NCBI GenBank assembly: GCA_902562425.1 | Contig: CACETF010000011.1 | Location: 1 to 64,000, forward strand | From: Porticoccaceae bacterium | Lineage (GTDB): Bacteria; Pseudomonadota; Gammaproteobacteria; Pseudomonadales; Porticoccaceae | DNA: 64,000 nucleotides | Direction of reading: 5' to 3' | Shown: positions 47,288 through 56,856 of the stretch, piece by piece | Numbering within the stretch: the stretch's first letter is position 1 | Layout: each line of letters starts with the position of its first letter | Made by a program: the position numbers and the translations under genes | Notes under the pieces: model-generated | The model's database searches: none | Seen by the model: the letters and a program-made list of their open reading frames with translations, nothing else | What the model was told of the DNA's origin: nothing

Positions 47288-48829
47288 TTACCTTGATTCA
47301 TTTGCGAGAGTAGTTGATGAATTAGCCCCGACCATTTGCTGACCAACTTCTTGAATTGAAGTAGATTTTATAGACCTTGCTTTTGAGAGTTTACCCTCGC
47401 AAATAACCATTAATCTATCACTTAACTTAAATAACTCATCAATATCTTCAGAAATAACGAGAATTCCAGCACCACGATCTCGAAGAGAAATCAATGCATG
47501 ATGAATTGCTGCAGCGGCCGCAACATCAACACCCCAGGTTGGATTTGTAACGACCAGAACTTCCGGTTGTTGCAAAATCTCCCGACCCATGATGAATTTT
47601 TGTAAATTACCCCCAGAAAGACTACCTGCATTTGCAGCGTAGCCCAAACATTGGACAGAGAACTTTTCAATGATCTCCTTAGTCCAGCTGTTTAAATAGC
47701 TTTTATCGAGGAAAAACTTTTTTCTGATCTCCGGCACTGCTAGCGTAAGAATTGAATTTTCCCATAACGACATCGTTTCAATAGCACCACGACCTAATCG
47801 GTCCTCAGGGACAAAGTGGACTCCAGTCTCTCGACGCATTTGAGGGGACAGGTGACTGATGTCCTTTTCCTTGAATTCAATCATACCCTCACACATTTGG
47901 TCTCCCTCTCCGCTTACAGCGTTAAAAAGCTCCGCTTGTCCATTTCCAGAGATCCCTGCAATCCCTAGGATCTCTCCCGCTCTTAAATCGAAATTTAAGT
48001 CTTTTAGAGATGTGCTGAAAGATCCCGAGTTATCAGAGTAAAAATTTTTTACCTCCAAAATTGTGGTTTCACTTTCTCTTTTCTCAAAGTTCTTCGGAAC
48101 GGTTAACTCCTCGCCCACCATGAGATTTGCTATTTCAACAACAGTTTTCTTTTTTGGATTAAAACTACCCTCGACTTTTCCATTACGTAAAATTATAGCT
48201 TGATCACAAAGCTCTTTTACTTCATATAATTTATGGCTAATGAATAAGATACTCACTCCCCGGTCAGCTAATCTCTTGAGTACGCCGAAGAGGGACTTTG
48301 TTTCCTGCGGGGTGAGTACCGAAGTCGGTTCATCCAAAATGAGTAGATTTACTTTCTGTAACAAGCACCTTACCAACTCTACCCTTTGACGCTCTCCCAT
48401 GGATAGACTGTAGATTAGTCGGTCAGGATCAATAACAATCCCAAATTCTTCACATTTTTGATTTATTCGATCAAGAATACTCGGCTCCCCAATTAAATTT
48501 TCCGACCCTAAAGCCAAACTAATATTATCTTGAACACTGAGGGTCTCGAATAATGAAAAATGCTGATAGACCATCTGTATCCCCAGATCTCTGGCATGAG
48601 CGGGGGAGTGCTTCGTTAGAATTTTTCCATTCCAATTCAAATTGCCGGAGTCTGGTGAAATCGAACCATGAATGATTTTCATGAGCGTACTTTTACCTGC
48701 TCCATTCTCCCCGACTATCGCAGTAATGCGCCCACCAACTACCTCAAGGCTAATATTATTGTTTGCAAATCGATCACCGTACTGTTTAGAAATATTTGAT
48801 AGAACTAAACTATTTTCTAGGTCAGTCAT
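47288..48829 (-). CDS. Nucleoside ABC transporter ATP-binding protein (YufO-type)
   Basis: A 513-residue double-domain ATPase. The first half has Walker A GENGAGKSTLMKI, signature LSMGERQRVEL and Walker B LLILDEPTSVLT. The second half is degenerate at Walker A (GISGNGQAELFNAV) with signature LSGGNLQKFIMGRE; this is typical of nucleoside and monosaccharide importers. It would drive uptake of purine nucleosides from the periplasm, fitting the neighbouring lipoprotein enzymes. Its promoter region diverges from the xdh operon. Confidence 0.9.
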   Translation of the reverse strand: MTDLENSLVLSNISKQYGDRFANNNISLEVVGGRITAIVGENGAGKSTLMKIIHGSISPDSGNLNWNGKILTKHSPAHARDLGIQMVYQHFSLFETLSVQDNISLALGSENLIGEPSILDRINQKCEEFGIVIDPDRLIYSLSMGERQRVELVRCLLQKVNLLILDEPTSVLTPQETKSLFGVLKRLADRGVSILFISHKLYEVKELCDQAIILRNGKVEGSFNPKKKTVVEIANLMVGEELTVPKNFEKRESETTILEVKNFYSDNSGSFSTSLKDLNFDLRAGEILGIAGISGNGQAELFNAVSGEGDQMCEGMIEFKEKDISHLSPQMRRETGVHFVPEDRLGRGAIETMSLWENSILTLAVPEIRKKFFLDKSYLNSWTKEIIEKFSVQCLGYAANAGSLSGGNLQKFIMGREILQQPEVLVVTNPTWGVDVAAAAAIHHALISLRDRGAGILVISEDIDELFKLSDRLMVICEGKLSKARSIKSTSIQEVGQQMVGANSSTTLANESR

Positions 48830-48981
48830 TTAGAGTGTCCGCCATATAATTTATACATCCTTAGTGGTTACAGGAAAAACAAATTAGCATAGTTACACAT
48901 TGAAAACATAAATGGAAAGCTTTCGTGAGTATAAAACTGATAGCGGTCGTCCTTCAGTTTAATCAACCAAGTAATTCTGTA

Positions 48982-49003
48982 TTAAGAGTGAATCAACTCT
49001 TAA
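48982..49003. promoter_or_regulatory. Inverted repeat in the ABC/xdh control region
   Basis: TTAAGAGT (48982-48989), spacer GAATCA, ACTCTTAA (48996-49003). The two 8-bp arms are exact. It lies about 150 bases upstream of the ABC gene start and 230 upstream of xdhA. A regulator-binding site is possible. Confidence 0.3.
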
Positions 49004-49087
49004 CCACTTCCGTATCTTGGGGTGGAAATTGACACAGATGTGTTTACTTAGTGCCGGCAATTCATGATTCTTATGCTTTTCTGCATC

Positions 49088-49149
49088 TTGACTGATCACG
49101 AGGGATATCAGATGATTCAAAGTGAGGTTTTTGGTTCAATAGAACCAAA
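49088..49149 (+). promoter_or_regulatory. xdhA: Candidate xdh operon promoter with downstream operator/hairpin
   Basis: TTGACT (49088-49093), 17-base spacer, GATGAT (49111-49116) form a plausible promoter with a start near 49123. At 49130-49149 an exact inverted repeat TTTGGTTC, loop AATA, GAACCAAA follows. It would be either a repressor site just downstream of the start or a hairpin at the head of the mRNA. No T-run follows. Confidence 0.35.
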
Positions 49150-49231
49150 CAAGTTTAGGCAAAAGATACTATCAGAGATGTTGACTTTGGATTGTTCGCT
49201 CTTTTGCTAAGAAGCCTCATCGAGACCGTGA

Positions 49232-50698
49232 ATGGGCTATCTTATGATAAGATTTTTGCTAAATGACAATGAAATTACTCTAGAGGAGATAAATCCTAAC
49301 ATTTCCTTGTTGGAATATTTAAGGGAAGAATTGTATCTTACCGGTACGAAAGAGGGTTGTGCCTCCGGAGACTGCGGCGCTTGCACAGTTGTAACGTCGA
49401 AACTTGGTGTTAACAAATCAAGTTTGCAATACGAAGCAGTCAATGCATGTATAGTTCCCCTCGGCAGTTTACATGGTCGGCAAATAATCACGGTAGAGCA
49501 TCTGCAACGTGGTGAATCGCTTCATAACTGCCAGCAAGCGATGGTAGATAACCATGGTTCGCAATGTGGGTTTTGCACTCCTGGTTTTGTAATGTCTTTA
49601 TTTTCATATCTAAAAAATAACGAAAAACCGGAACGCGAAAAAATATTAGAAGCTTTGGGCGGGAACCTCTGCAGATGTACTGGATATAAGTCAATAATAA
49701 GCGCCGCTTTCTCTATGTATCAGGATTATATCAGTGATCAATTTGATGCCTCTAAGGGTGCCACCATAAAAAAGTTAGAACGGATCAAAAACGAGGATGC
49801 CCCCGCCTTTTTACTCGCTAAAAATCAACAATACCTTATGCCACGAGACATCCGGGAGTTATGCAAACTACTCGATGAGTATCCAGAAGCAAGATTAGTT
49901 GCAGGAGGTACCGACTTCTCGTTGGAAATTACTCAAGGATTAAAAAAATTTGAAACGTTGATCGATGTTTTAAATGTTCCTCAGCTGAATTCCATCTATG
50001 AGAATAATGGACATATTATTATCGGAGCGGCAGTAAATCTTACCGACGCAAAAGCTACTTTGGTTAATCTTCAACCTAATCTTACAGAGCTAATTGAGCG
50101 TTTCGGGTCCCTACAAATTCGAAACCGTGGCACGCTGGGCGGAAATATCGCCAACGCGTCGCCGGTTGCTGACATGCCACCTGTGCTTATCGCATTAAAT
50201 GCGAACATAACACTTATGAAAATGGATTCGGAGCGAACAATCCCGCTGGAAGACTTTTTCACTGGATACAAAAAAACTCAACTAATGCCCCAAGAATTTA
50301 TCAAGGACATTCAAATACCGATGAGCACAAGACACCTTTTTCTAAGAGCGTATAAGGTCAGTAAAAGAATCGATGATGACATTTCCAGTCTGTGTGCAGC
50401 CATATCAATTGTCCGCGAAGAGGGATTAATTAAAGAGGCTCGCATCGCATATGGTGGTATGGCTGAAGTACCTAAACGGGCTGAAATATGTGAAAAAAGC
50501 ATGCTTGGAAAAACGTGGTCAGAAGTTACGATCGAGGACGCAATGACGCGCATCCCTCAAGATTTCTCACCGATATCTGACTTTCGTGCGACCGCGGGTT
50601 ACCGACTATCCGTGGCAAGAAATTTATTGAAGCGGTATTTTCTGGAAGAAAACAGATCGGACAACGAAAAGTTTCGCGTGACGCACTATGCCTCTTAA
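49232..50698 (+). CDS. xdhA: Xanthine dehydrogenase small subunit (FeS/FAD)
   Basis: A 488-residue subunit that merges the two 2Fe-2S domains and the FAD domain. Cluster ligands: GCASGDCGACTVV near the N-terminus, then SQCGFCTPG and NLCRCTGY. FAD contacts: LVAGGTDFS and GTLGGNIANASPVADMPP. With XdhB it oxidises hypoxanthine to xanthine to urate, passing electrons via FeS and FAD to NAD+. It overlaps xdhB by 11 bases and leads the purine-degradation operon. ATG 49244 is an alternative start. Confidence 0.95.
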   Translation: MGYLMIRFLLNDNEITLEEINPNISLLEYLREELYLTGTKEGCASGDCGACTVVTSKLGVNKSSLQYEAVNACIVPLGSLHGRQIITVEHLQRGESLHNCQQAMVDNHGSQCGFCTPGFVMSLFSYLKNNEKPEREKILEALGGNLCRCTGYKSIISAAFSMYQDYISDQFDASKGATIKKLERIKNEDAPAFLLAKNQQYLMPRDIRELCKLLDEYPEARLVAGGTDFSLEITQGLKKFETLIDVLNVPQLNSIYENNGHIIIGAAVNLTDAKATLVNLQPNLTELIERFGSLQIRNRGTLGGNIANASPVADMPPVLIALNANITLMKMDSERTIPLEDFFTGYKKTQLMPQEFIKDIQIPMSTRHLFLRAYKVSKRIDDDISSLCAAISIVREEGLIKEARIAYGGMAEVPKRAEICEKSMLGKTWSEVTIEDAMTRIPQDFSPISDFRATAGYRLSVARNLLKRYFLEENRSDNEKFRVTHYAS

Positions 50699-53066
50699 AA
50701 CTGAAAAAATGCTTGAAGAAAGATCCAATCCTGAGGTCAGCGTTGACAAGTCCAACAGTAAAGTTGGGGTTCCCTTAAAGCATGAAAGTGCAACTGCTCA
50801 CGTTAGCGGAAAAGCTATCTATGTCGATGACCATCCAGAGCCAAAGCAAACCTTGCATGCTTATGTTGGATTAAGTTCCATTGCAAAAGGTCACATCACC
50901 AGGATTGACTTGAGCCAAGTCGAAAAAGCGGAAGGAGTCGTAAGCGTTCTGACACTTTCCGATGTACCCGGAATTAGCGATATTGGCCCCGTTTACCCCG
51001 GAGATCCAATAATGGTCAACGAGGGGGATGTGGTTGAGTTCCATGGGCAAGTGATTTTTGCCGTGGCTGCAAAAAGTTATGTCCTAGCCCGAAGAGCTGC
51101 CAGACTAGCCCGAATAACATACGAAATCCATGAGGCTGACCACGCGCTTGAAAAGTCACTTAAAAAAAAGCAGTTTGTCAGACCAGCGCATGAACAAACA
51201 AGGGGAAATGTCGCAATTGCTTTGAAGAATTCCACTCGGATGCTGTCGGGTGAACTTAATATCGGTGGGCAAGAGCAGATGTATCTGGAGGGTCAAGTGT
51301 CACTCTGTATCCCTACAGAGTGTGGCGGCATGATAGTTCACACTTCATCACAAAGCCCCACCGAAGGACAGAGGCTAGTTGCCGAGGTGCTGAATGTTCC
51401 AATGAACCTAGTTACAGTTGATGTTAGACGGATGGGTGGTGGATTCGGAGGTAAAGAGACAAATGCGAATCAATGGGCATGTATTGCCGCCCTACTCGCC
51501 CGGAAAACTAATCGACCGGTAAAACTCCGCCTGGCACGAGTTGACGATTTTATCGTTACAGGAAAACGACATCCTTTTAAAAGCCGTTACAAAGTTGGGT
51601 TTGATGATAACGGGCTATTGACAGGTATCGAAATAGAGCTGGCTGCTAGCTGCGGAATGTCAGCGGACTTATCAGACGCGATAGTTGATCGTGCAATGTT
51701 TCACTCCGACAACGCGTATTTTTTACCGCATGCAAAAATTGTCGGTCATCGAGTGAAAACAAATACGGTTTCCAACACAGCCTTTAGGGGATTTGGGGGG
51801 CCGCAGGGAATGGTAGCCATCGAACACATCATCGATGATATCGCTCGAAACGTTGGCAAAGATCCGTTGTCCGTGAGAAAAATCAATTTTTACAACAAAG
51901 AAAAAAAACGAGACATAACACACTATGGGCAAAAAATTGAGCAACACATCATTCCGGCATTGGTAAATCGTCTCGAAACCACATCAGACTATTGGAAGCG
52001 AAAAGCGGAAATCAAAAGTTTTAACTCCAAGAGTGAATTACTTAAAAAAGGCTTAGCACTGACTCCAGTCAAGTTCGGTATCTCATTTACTGTAAAGCAT
52101 ATGAATCAAGCCGGGGCGTTAGTACATATCTATACTGACGGATCCATCCACTTGAATCACGGTGGTACCGAAATGGGACAGGGACTGTTCACAAAAGTTG
52201 CACAAATTGTGGCGCATGTTTTTGATGTGGATACCGGCGTAATTAGTTGTTCCGCCACACGAACAGATAAAGTTCCCAATACATCCCCAACCGCAGCCTC
52301 CTCAAGCACAGATCTCAACGGTATGGCAGCTAAGAATGCTGCGGAAAAAATAAAAGACCGTCTTGTTATGTTTGCTATGGCCCATTTTTCTGTCTGTAAA
52401 AATGATATACAGTTCTTAAATGGAAGGGTATTGATTGGGGAAAATAGATACGCTTTCAAAGACTTCATTATGCTCGCACACATAAATAGGATAAGCCTTT
52501 CTGCCACAGGCTTTTACAGAACTCCCAAAATACATTACGACAGAAAAACTGGTAAGGGACGACCATTCTACTATTATGCTAATGGAGCCGCGGTATCTGA
52601 AGTTATTATCGACACACTTACCGGAGAATATAAAGTCACTAGAGTTGATATCTGTCACGATGTCGGCACATCGATCAATCCTGCACTGGACATAGGCCAG
52701 ATTGAGGGAGCCTTTATACAGGGAATGGGGTGGCTTACAAGTGAAGAATTAGTTTGGGACAGTAAGGGAAAGTTGACAACTAATAACACGGCGTCGTATA
52801 AAATACCTGCTATTAGCGATACGCCAATCAGCTTTAACGTGGAACTCCTGCCAAAAAGTCCGAATGTGGAGGCAACAATTTTTCACTCCAAAGCTGTCGG
52901 AGAACCGCCATTGATGTTGGCGATATCGATATGGAGTGCGCTGAGAGATGCTATCTCCAGTATTTCAAACTACCGCATTAGTCCTCGGCTCGATACGCCC
53001 GCGACCCCAGAGCGAGTCTTCACGTCTTATGAACTGGTGAGAAAACAGATTTGCGGGACCGATTAA
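50688..53066 (+). CDS. xdhB: Xanthine dehydrogenase large subunit (molybdopterin)
   Basis: A 792-residue molybdenum-cofactor subunit. MGGGFGGKETNANQWACIAAL, TAFRGFGGPQGM and HGGTEMGQGLFTK are the Moco-binding loops. KAVGEPPLMLA near the C-terminus holds the catalytic Glu. The length is normal for bacterial XdhB. It starts inside the end of xdhA and is followed by xdhC after one base, so the three are translated together. Cytoplasmic. Confidence 0.95.
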   Translation: MPLKTEKMLEERSNPEVSVDKSNSKVGVPLKHESATAHVSGKAIYVDDHPEPKQTLHAYVGLSSIAKGHITRIDLSQVEKAEGVVSVLTLSDVPGISDIGPVYPGDPIMVNEGDVVEFHGQVIFAVAAKSYVLARRAARLARITYEIHEADHALEKSLKKKQFVRPAHEQTRGNVAIALKNSTRMLSGELNIGGQEQMYLEGQVSLCIPTECGGMIVHTSSQSPTEGQRLVAEVLNVPMNLVTVDVRRMGGGFGGKETNANQWACIAALLARKTNRPVKLRLARVDDFIVTGKRHPFKSRYKVGFDDNGLLTGIEIELAASCGMSADLSDAIVDRAMFHSDNAYFLPHAKIVGHRVKTNTVSNTAFRGFGGPQGMVAIEHIIDDIARNVGKDPLSVRKINFYNKEKKRDITHYGQKIEQHIIPALVNRLETTSDYWKRKAEIKSFNSKSELLKKGLALTPVKFGISFTVKHMNQAGALVHIYTDGSIHLNHGGTEMGQGLFTKVAQIVAHVFDVDTGVISCSATRTDKVPNTSPTAASSSTDLNGMAAKNAAEKIKDRLVMFAMAHFSVCKNDIQFLNGRVLIGENRYAFKDFIMLAHINRISLSATGFYRTPKIHYDRKTGKGRPFYYYANGAAVSEVIIDTLTGEYKVTRVDICHDVGTSINPALDIGQIEGAFIQGMGWLTSEELVWDSKGKLTTNNTASYKIPAISDTPISFNVELLPKSPNVEATIFHSKAVGEPPLMLAISIWSALRDAISSISNYRISPRLDTPATPERVFTSYELVRKQICGTD

Positions 53067-53067
53067 G

Positions 53068-53907
53068 ATGCAATGGATTAATGCAGTTCAAACTTGCACG
53101 AACGCGGGGGATGGTTATGTTGTCATAACTGTTTTAGGAACTCGAGGCTCTGCTCCTCGGGATTCTGGAACGAAGATGGTCGTGTCACTAAGACAAAGCT
53201 TTTGCACAATTGGTGGCGGAAATCTTGAGTTCAAGGCTGTTAAGATCGCGAGAACTCTCCTATCCCAAAACAAACTCCAGCAAACTGTAGAGCACTTCCC
53301 CTTAGGTGCAAAAGCTGGTCAATGCTGCGGGGGAAGCGTAGTTTTGCTCTTCGAGGCATTTCCCGATGTAAATTGTAATATTTCACTGTTCGGTGCTGGA
53401 CACGTTGGTAGAGCACTTGTCAAAATACTTGAGGATCTTCCATATCATGTAACCTGGGTTGATAACCGACAAAGCGAATTCCCCGAGAGGGTAAACACAA
53501 ACATACGCAAAGTCTTCTCAGATGACGTAAGAGGTTTTATAAGTTCGCGAGCCCCAGGCGAATTTTATATCATAATGACTCACCAACACGCACTAGATTT
53601 TGAGATCTTGGAAGCAATTCTCAAAAGAAATGATGCTAAATATGTTGGGCTCATTGGCTCTCAAACAAAATGGCGTCAATTCAAATCACGCCTCCAACAT
53701 AAGGGTTACGAAGCAGAATTTTATAAATCAGTTAACTGCCCCGTGGGTTTTGAAGCACTTTCTGGAAAACGTCCAATGGAAGTCGCAGTATCAATAGCCG
53801 CCCAAATAATGATGATCCATTCTAACAACGAAGCTAACACTACAAACGTCCACACAGGGGTCGATCTGGAGGGTTTTAAGGTGCTTGCAAATTCTTTAAA
53901 AATATAA
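53068..53907 (+). CDS. xdhC: XdhC molybdenum cofactor insertion/sulfuration chaperone
   Basis: A 279-residue XdhC/CoxI family protein. N-terminal TVLGTRGSAPRDSGTKMVV and GQCCGGSV, the latter with cofactor-related Cys, are family hallmarks. The C-terminal Rossmann part has LFGAGHVGRALV and MTHQHALDFEIL. XdhC delivers sulfurated Moco to XdhB. Same strand, one base after xdhB. Confidence 0.93.
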   Translation: MQWINAVQTCTNAGDGYVVITVLGTRGSAPRDSGTKMVVSLRQSFCTIGGGNLEFKAVKIARTLLSQNKLQQTVEHFPLGAKAGQCCGGSVVLLFEAFPDVNCNISLFGAGHVGRALVKILEDLPYHVTWVDNRQSEFPERVNTNIRKVFSDDVRGFISSRAPGEFYIIMTHQHALDFEILEAILKRNDAKYVGLIGSQTKWRQFKSRLQHKGYEAEFYKSVNCPVGFEALSGKRPMEVAVSIAAQIMMIHSNNEANTTNVHTGVDLEGFKVLANSLKI

Positions 53908-53921
53908 AGAGGAATGACAAT

Positions 53922-55307
53922 CTGACCATTCATATATACAAGAGTAAGCGAGTACTGATTGATGGCAACTTCGTTGCTGCGTCACTTTTGGTTGGGAGCG
54001 GAATCATTAGAGAAATAAGGTCCTATCACTTAGATAGTGATGAATCCCAAGATGCGGTAGTACATGACTTCGGGTACAAGATAATAATCCCAGGACTCGT
54101 CGACACTCACGTGCATATTAACGAACCGGGGAGAACTCATTGGGAGGGGTTCCATTACGCAACTCGAGCGGCCGCGGCTGGCGGCATAACATCATTAGTG
54201 GATATGCCCCTCAACTCCAGCCCCGTCACTACTAACGTAGCTGCTCTAGAGGCGAAATTGCGGTCATTCAAAGGAAATGGGTGGGTAGATTGCGGATTTT
54301 GGGGTGGGGCAATACCACAAAATATCGATGATTTGGACGATTTACTCGATGCTGGAGTCTTGGGTTTAAAAGCATTTACAATCGAATCTGGAATAGATGA
54401 ATTTCCTGAGGTGAATGCAGCGCACCTAAAGCAGGTAATGCGAAAATTAGGAAAATATAAGTTGCCCCTTCTGGTACATGCTGAATTGCGAGATAGTTAT
54501 ACCGAACACAATGTCCCAGAGACAAAACCAATTGGAAAAAGTTATAGCAGATTCCTTGCGTCAAGGCCAAAACGCTGGGAAAACAATGCGATTAAATTAC
54601 TTATTGCCCTCGCGTCATCGAACAATGATGAAGGCATTTTCACAAAACTTCATATCGTCCACTTGTCGTCCTCTGACGCTTTGTCTCTCATCAGGGAAGG
54701 GAAAGACACGGGCTTGTGCATCTCCGCAGAGACTTGCCCCCACTACTTACATCTTTTCTCAGAGGCTATTCCGGACGGGAATTGTATATTCAAATGTTGT
54801 CCTCCCATAAGAGATAGTGAAAATAGAGAGCATCTATGGAATGGCTTGGCAGAAGGCACAATAGATTTCATTGTATCAGATCACTCTCCCTCACCACCTG
54901 AGCTCAAGCAACTAGAGAGTGGTGATCTTGAAAATGCTTGGGGAGGAATTTCATCCTTACAGTTCGGACTTCCGCTGTCTTGGACTGAAGCAAAAAACAG
55001 AGGCTTCGGCCTCTCAAAGGTTGTTGAATGGATGTCGATCAATCCGGCTAAATTTTGTGGACTTGGAAAACGGAAAGGTCGTTTAGCTCCAAGTTTTGAT
55101 GCAGATTTTGTGGTGTTTGATGAACACGCAGAATATGTGATCGAGGAACAGAACATTTTATATCGGCATAAACTCAGCCCCTATATTGGATCTCGTGTAA
55201 CAGGCATGGTGGAGAAAACTTTTTTGCGAGGTAATTTAGTGTACTCTAATGGGGAAATCATTGGCTCCCCGAGAGGACAAACACTTATGAATCAAAACTT
55301 TTCTTAA
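53922..55307 (+). CDS. allB: Allantoinase, probably CTG start
   Basis: A cyclic amidohydrolase converting allantoin to allantoate. Metal-site motifs: VDTHVHINEPGRTHWEG, LKAFTIESGIDE (carbamylated Lys region), VHAEL, HIVHLSS and VSDHSPSPPELK. The first usual start codon in frame is TTG 53988, which would cut off the first beta-strand of the family. Upstream, open codons encode HIYKSKRVLIDGNFVAAS, exactly what allantoinases show there. AGAGG at 53908-53912 lies about nine bases before CTG 53922, giving 461 residues, close to the usual ~453. I therefore extend to CTG, with the start as the uncertain part. A lost base near ATG 53914 would explain it as well. Confidence 0.85.
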   Translation: MTIHIYKSKRVLIDGNFVAASLLVGSGIIREIRSYHLDSDESQDAVVHDFGYKIIIPGLVDTHVHINEPGRTHWEGFHYATRAAAAGGITSLVDMPLNSSPVTTNVAALEAKLRSFKGNGWVDCGFWGGAIPQNIDDLDDLLDAGVLGLKAFTIESGIDEFPEVNAAHLKQVMRKLGKYKLPLLVHAELRDSYTEHNVPETKPIGKSYSRFLASRPKRWENNAIKLLIALASSNNDEGIFTKLHIVHLSSSDALSLIREGKDTGLCISAETCPHYLHLFSEAIPDGNCIFKCCPPIRDSENREHLWNGLAEGTIDFIVSDHSPSPPELKQLESGDLENAWGGISSLQFGLPLSWTEAKNRGFGLSKVVEWMSINPAKFCGLGKRKGRLAPSFDADFVVFDEHAEYVIEEQNILYRHKLSPYIGSRVTGMVEKTFLRGNLVYSNGEIIGSPRGQTLMNQNFS

Positions 55308-55321
55308 TATAATGGATATGT

Positions 55322-56359
55322 TTGATGCAACTAGACGAATCAGTTGACCAGCGTTTATCAAGCAGGTACGTAGATCTTTTGAGTGAAAGACTTGGAGGCT
55401 GCGTGGTCGACTGCAGTGATGACTGGTTTGCAAATTGCGATAATCTTATCAAGTCAGGAAGGGGCGAATTTAAACCGGGATACTTTGTATCAACTGGTCA
55501 GTTAATGGACGGATGGGAAACGCGACGTACCTTTCGAAGACAGCAATTTTACAGCGGTGGTGTTACTTATAATTGGTGTGTAATCCGTATTGGGGCACCA
55601 GGTATCATTTATGGTTTTGACGTCGACACAAATCACTTCCGGGGTAATGCTCCTGAGGAAATAGCTATTGATGCAACAAATGCTTACAGTCCCGGGCAAG
55701 CAGATTGCAAATGGACAGAGTTAGTTCCGAAATCACCTATCCGAGCTCATAGACAAAATCTTTTTGATTGCGACAGTAAGGGACAATGGAACTATGTTCG
55801 TTTGAGAATCTACCCCGATGGAGGTGTCGCACGCTTAAGAGCATACGGCGATGTAAAAATCCGATCTAATCAATTCGTTGATGGAGAGTTAATAGATTTA
55901 GCCTCTACATTAAATGGTGGTAAAGTTTTAGACGCTAGTGATTCCTTTTTCAGTTCGCCCCAAAACCTTCTGATGCCGGGTCGAGGGAAAAATATGGGCG
56001 ATGGATGGGAAACTAAAAGAAGACGTGATCTCAATCATGACTGGGTTATGATACAGCTAGGAATTCAAGGAACTGTCCGAAAAATTATAATTGATACAGC
56101 TCACTTCAAGGGAAATTTTCCAGACAGCATTACCCTAGAGGGAGCTAACATTCCAAAAAATTCGCAACTATCCGTCAGTACTATATGGCAAGAAATATTG
56201 TCAACTCCATTATATGCTCACCAGGAACACCTTTTTATTGACCAAATTTTAGTCTCCAAATCAGAACTATTTACACATATTCGACTTAATTTATTCCCAG
56301 ATGGTGGTGTGAGCCGTCTGAGGATAATTGGTTCCCCAAATTGGTCAACTTTCGAATGA
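55322..56359 (+). CDS. alc: Allantoicase
   Basis: A 345-residue protein with two internal allantoicase repeats. Repeat 1 has DGWETRRTFRRQQF and GIIYGFDVDTNHFRGNAPE; repeat 2 has DGWETKRRRDLNHDWVMI and KIIIDTAHFKGNFPD. LRIYPDGGVARLRAYG and LNLFPDGGVSRLRIIG close each repeat. Allantoicase splits allantoate into (S)-ureidoglycolate and urea. It starts 14 bases after allB and shares an ATGA with uraD. Confidence 0.95.
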   Translation: MMQLDESVDQRLSSRYVDLLSERLGGCVVDCSDDWFANCDNLIKSGRGEFKPGYFVSTGQLMDGWETRRTFRRQQFYSGGVTYNWCVIRIGAPGIIYGFDVDTNHFRGNAPEEIAIDATNAYSPGQADCKWTELVPKSPIRAHRQNLFDCDSKGQWNYVRLRIYPDGGVARLRAYGDVKIRSNQFVDGELIDLASTLNGGKVLDASDSFFSSPQNLLMPGRGKNMGDGWETKRRRDLNHDWVMIQLGIQGTVRKIIIDTAHFKGNFPDSITLEGANIPKNSQLSVSTIWQEILSTPLYAHQEHLFIDQILVSKSELFTHIRLNLFPDGGVSRLRIIGSPNWSTFE

Positions 56360-56856
56360 CTTTGGACAAATTCAATAAAATGCATTTATCGGATGCCACA
56401 GATCTTTTAATGAAATGCTGCACCGCGAAGAATTGGGTGACTCAGATGTGTTTGCACAGACCATATGATTGCGAAAATGATCTTTTCACAAAGGCATGTG
56501 CCATATGGTCGAAAATGTTTGAGGATGATTTCCTTGAGGCATTTGAGGGGCATCCCAAAATAGGCGACATCAATTCGTTAGCAAAAAAATATCGGGACAC
56601 GGCATCCTTTGCGCAACACGAGCAAAAAACAGTAAGTAAAGCATCAGAACACACGCTCAGTTGTCTTGCTGAACTGAATGATCAATATCAAAAAAAATTT
56701 GGTTTTATTTTTATCGTTTACGCATCTGGAAAAAGTGCGTCTGATATGCTGTCGCTTTTAAAATCCAGACTCAGCAACAACAGAAAGCAAGAACTTGTTA
56801 TCGCTGCTTCTGAACAAAAAAAAATCATGCTCCTACGGCTGAGGAATCTCTTTTGA
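56356..56856 (+). CDS. uraD: OHCU decarboxylase
   Basis: A 166-residue protein. I choose the ATG at 56356 that overlaps the alc stop (ATGA). HRPYDCENDLFTKA and EAFEGHPKIGDI, the latter with the catalytic His and nearby Glu pattern, are family motifs. It turns 2-oxo-4-hydroxy-4-carboxy-5-ureidoimidazoline into (S)-allantoin. It acts between UraH and AllB, both encoded next to it. Confidence 0.92.
   Translation: MTLDKFNKMHLSDATDLLMKCCTAKNWVTQMCLHRPYDCENDLFTKACAIWSKMFEDDFLEAFEGHPKIGDINSLAKKYRDTASFAQHEQKTVSKASEHTLSCLAELNDQYQKKFGFIFIVYASGKSASDMLSLLKSRLSNNRKQELVIAASEQKKIMLLRLRNLF

Larger units (their letters stand above)
48830..49231. other. Divergent control region between ABC importer and xdh operon
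   Basis: 402 bases without a gene. It contains a dyad at 48982-49003 (TTAAGAGT, six-base spacer, ACTCTTAA), and a candidate promoter plus hairpin/operator at 49088-49149, listed separately. Both transcription units concern purines, so shared control is plausible. Confidence 0.6.
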
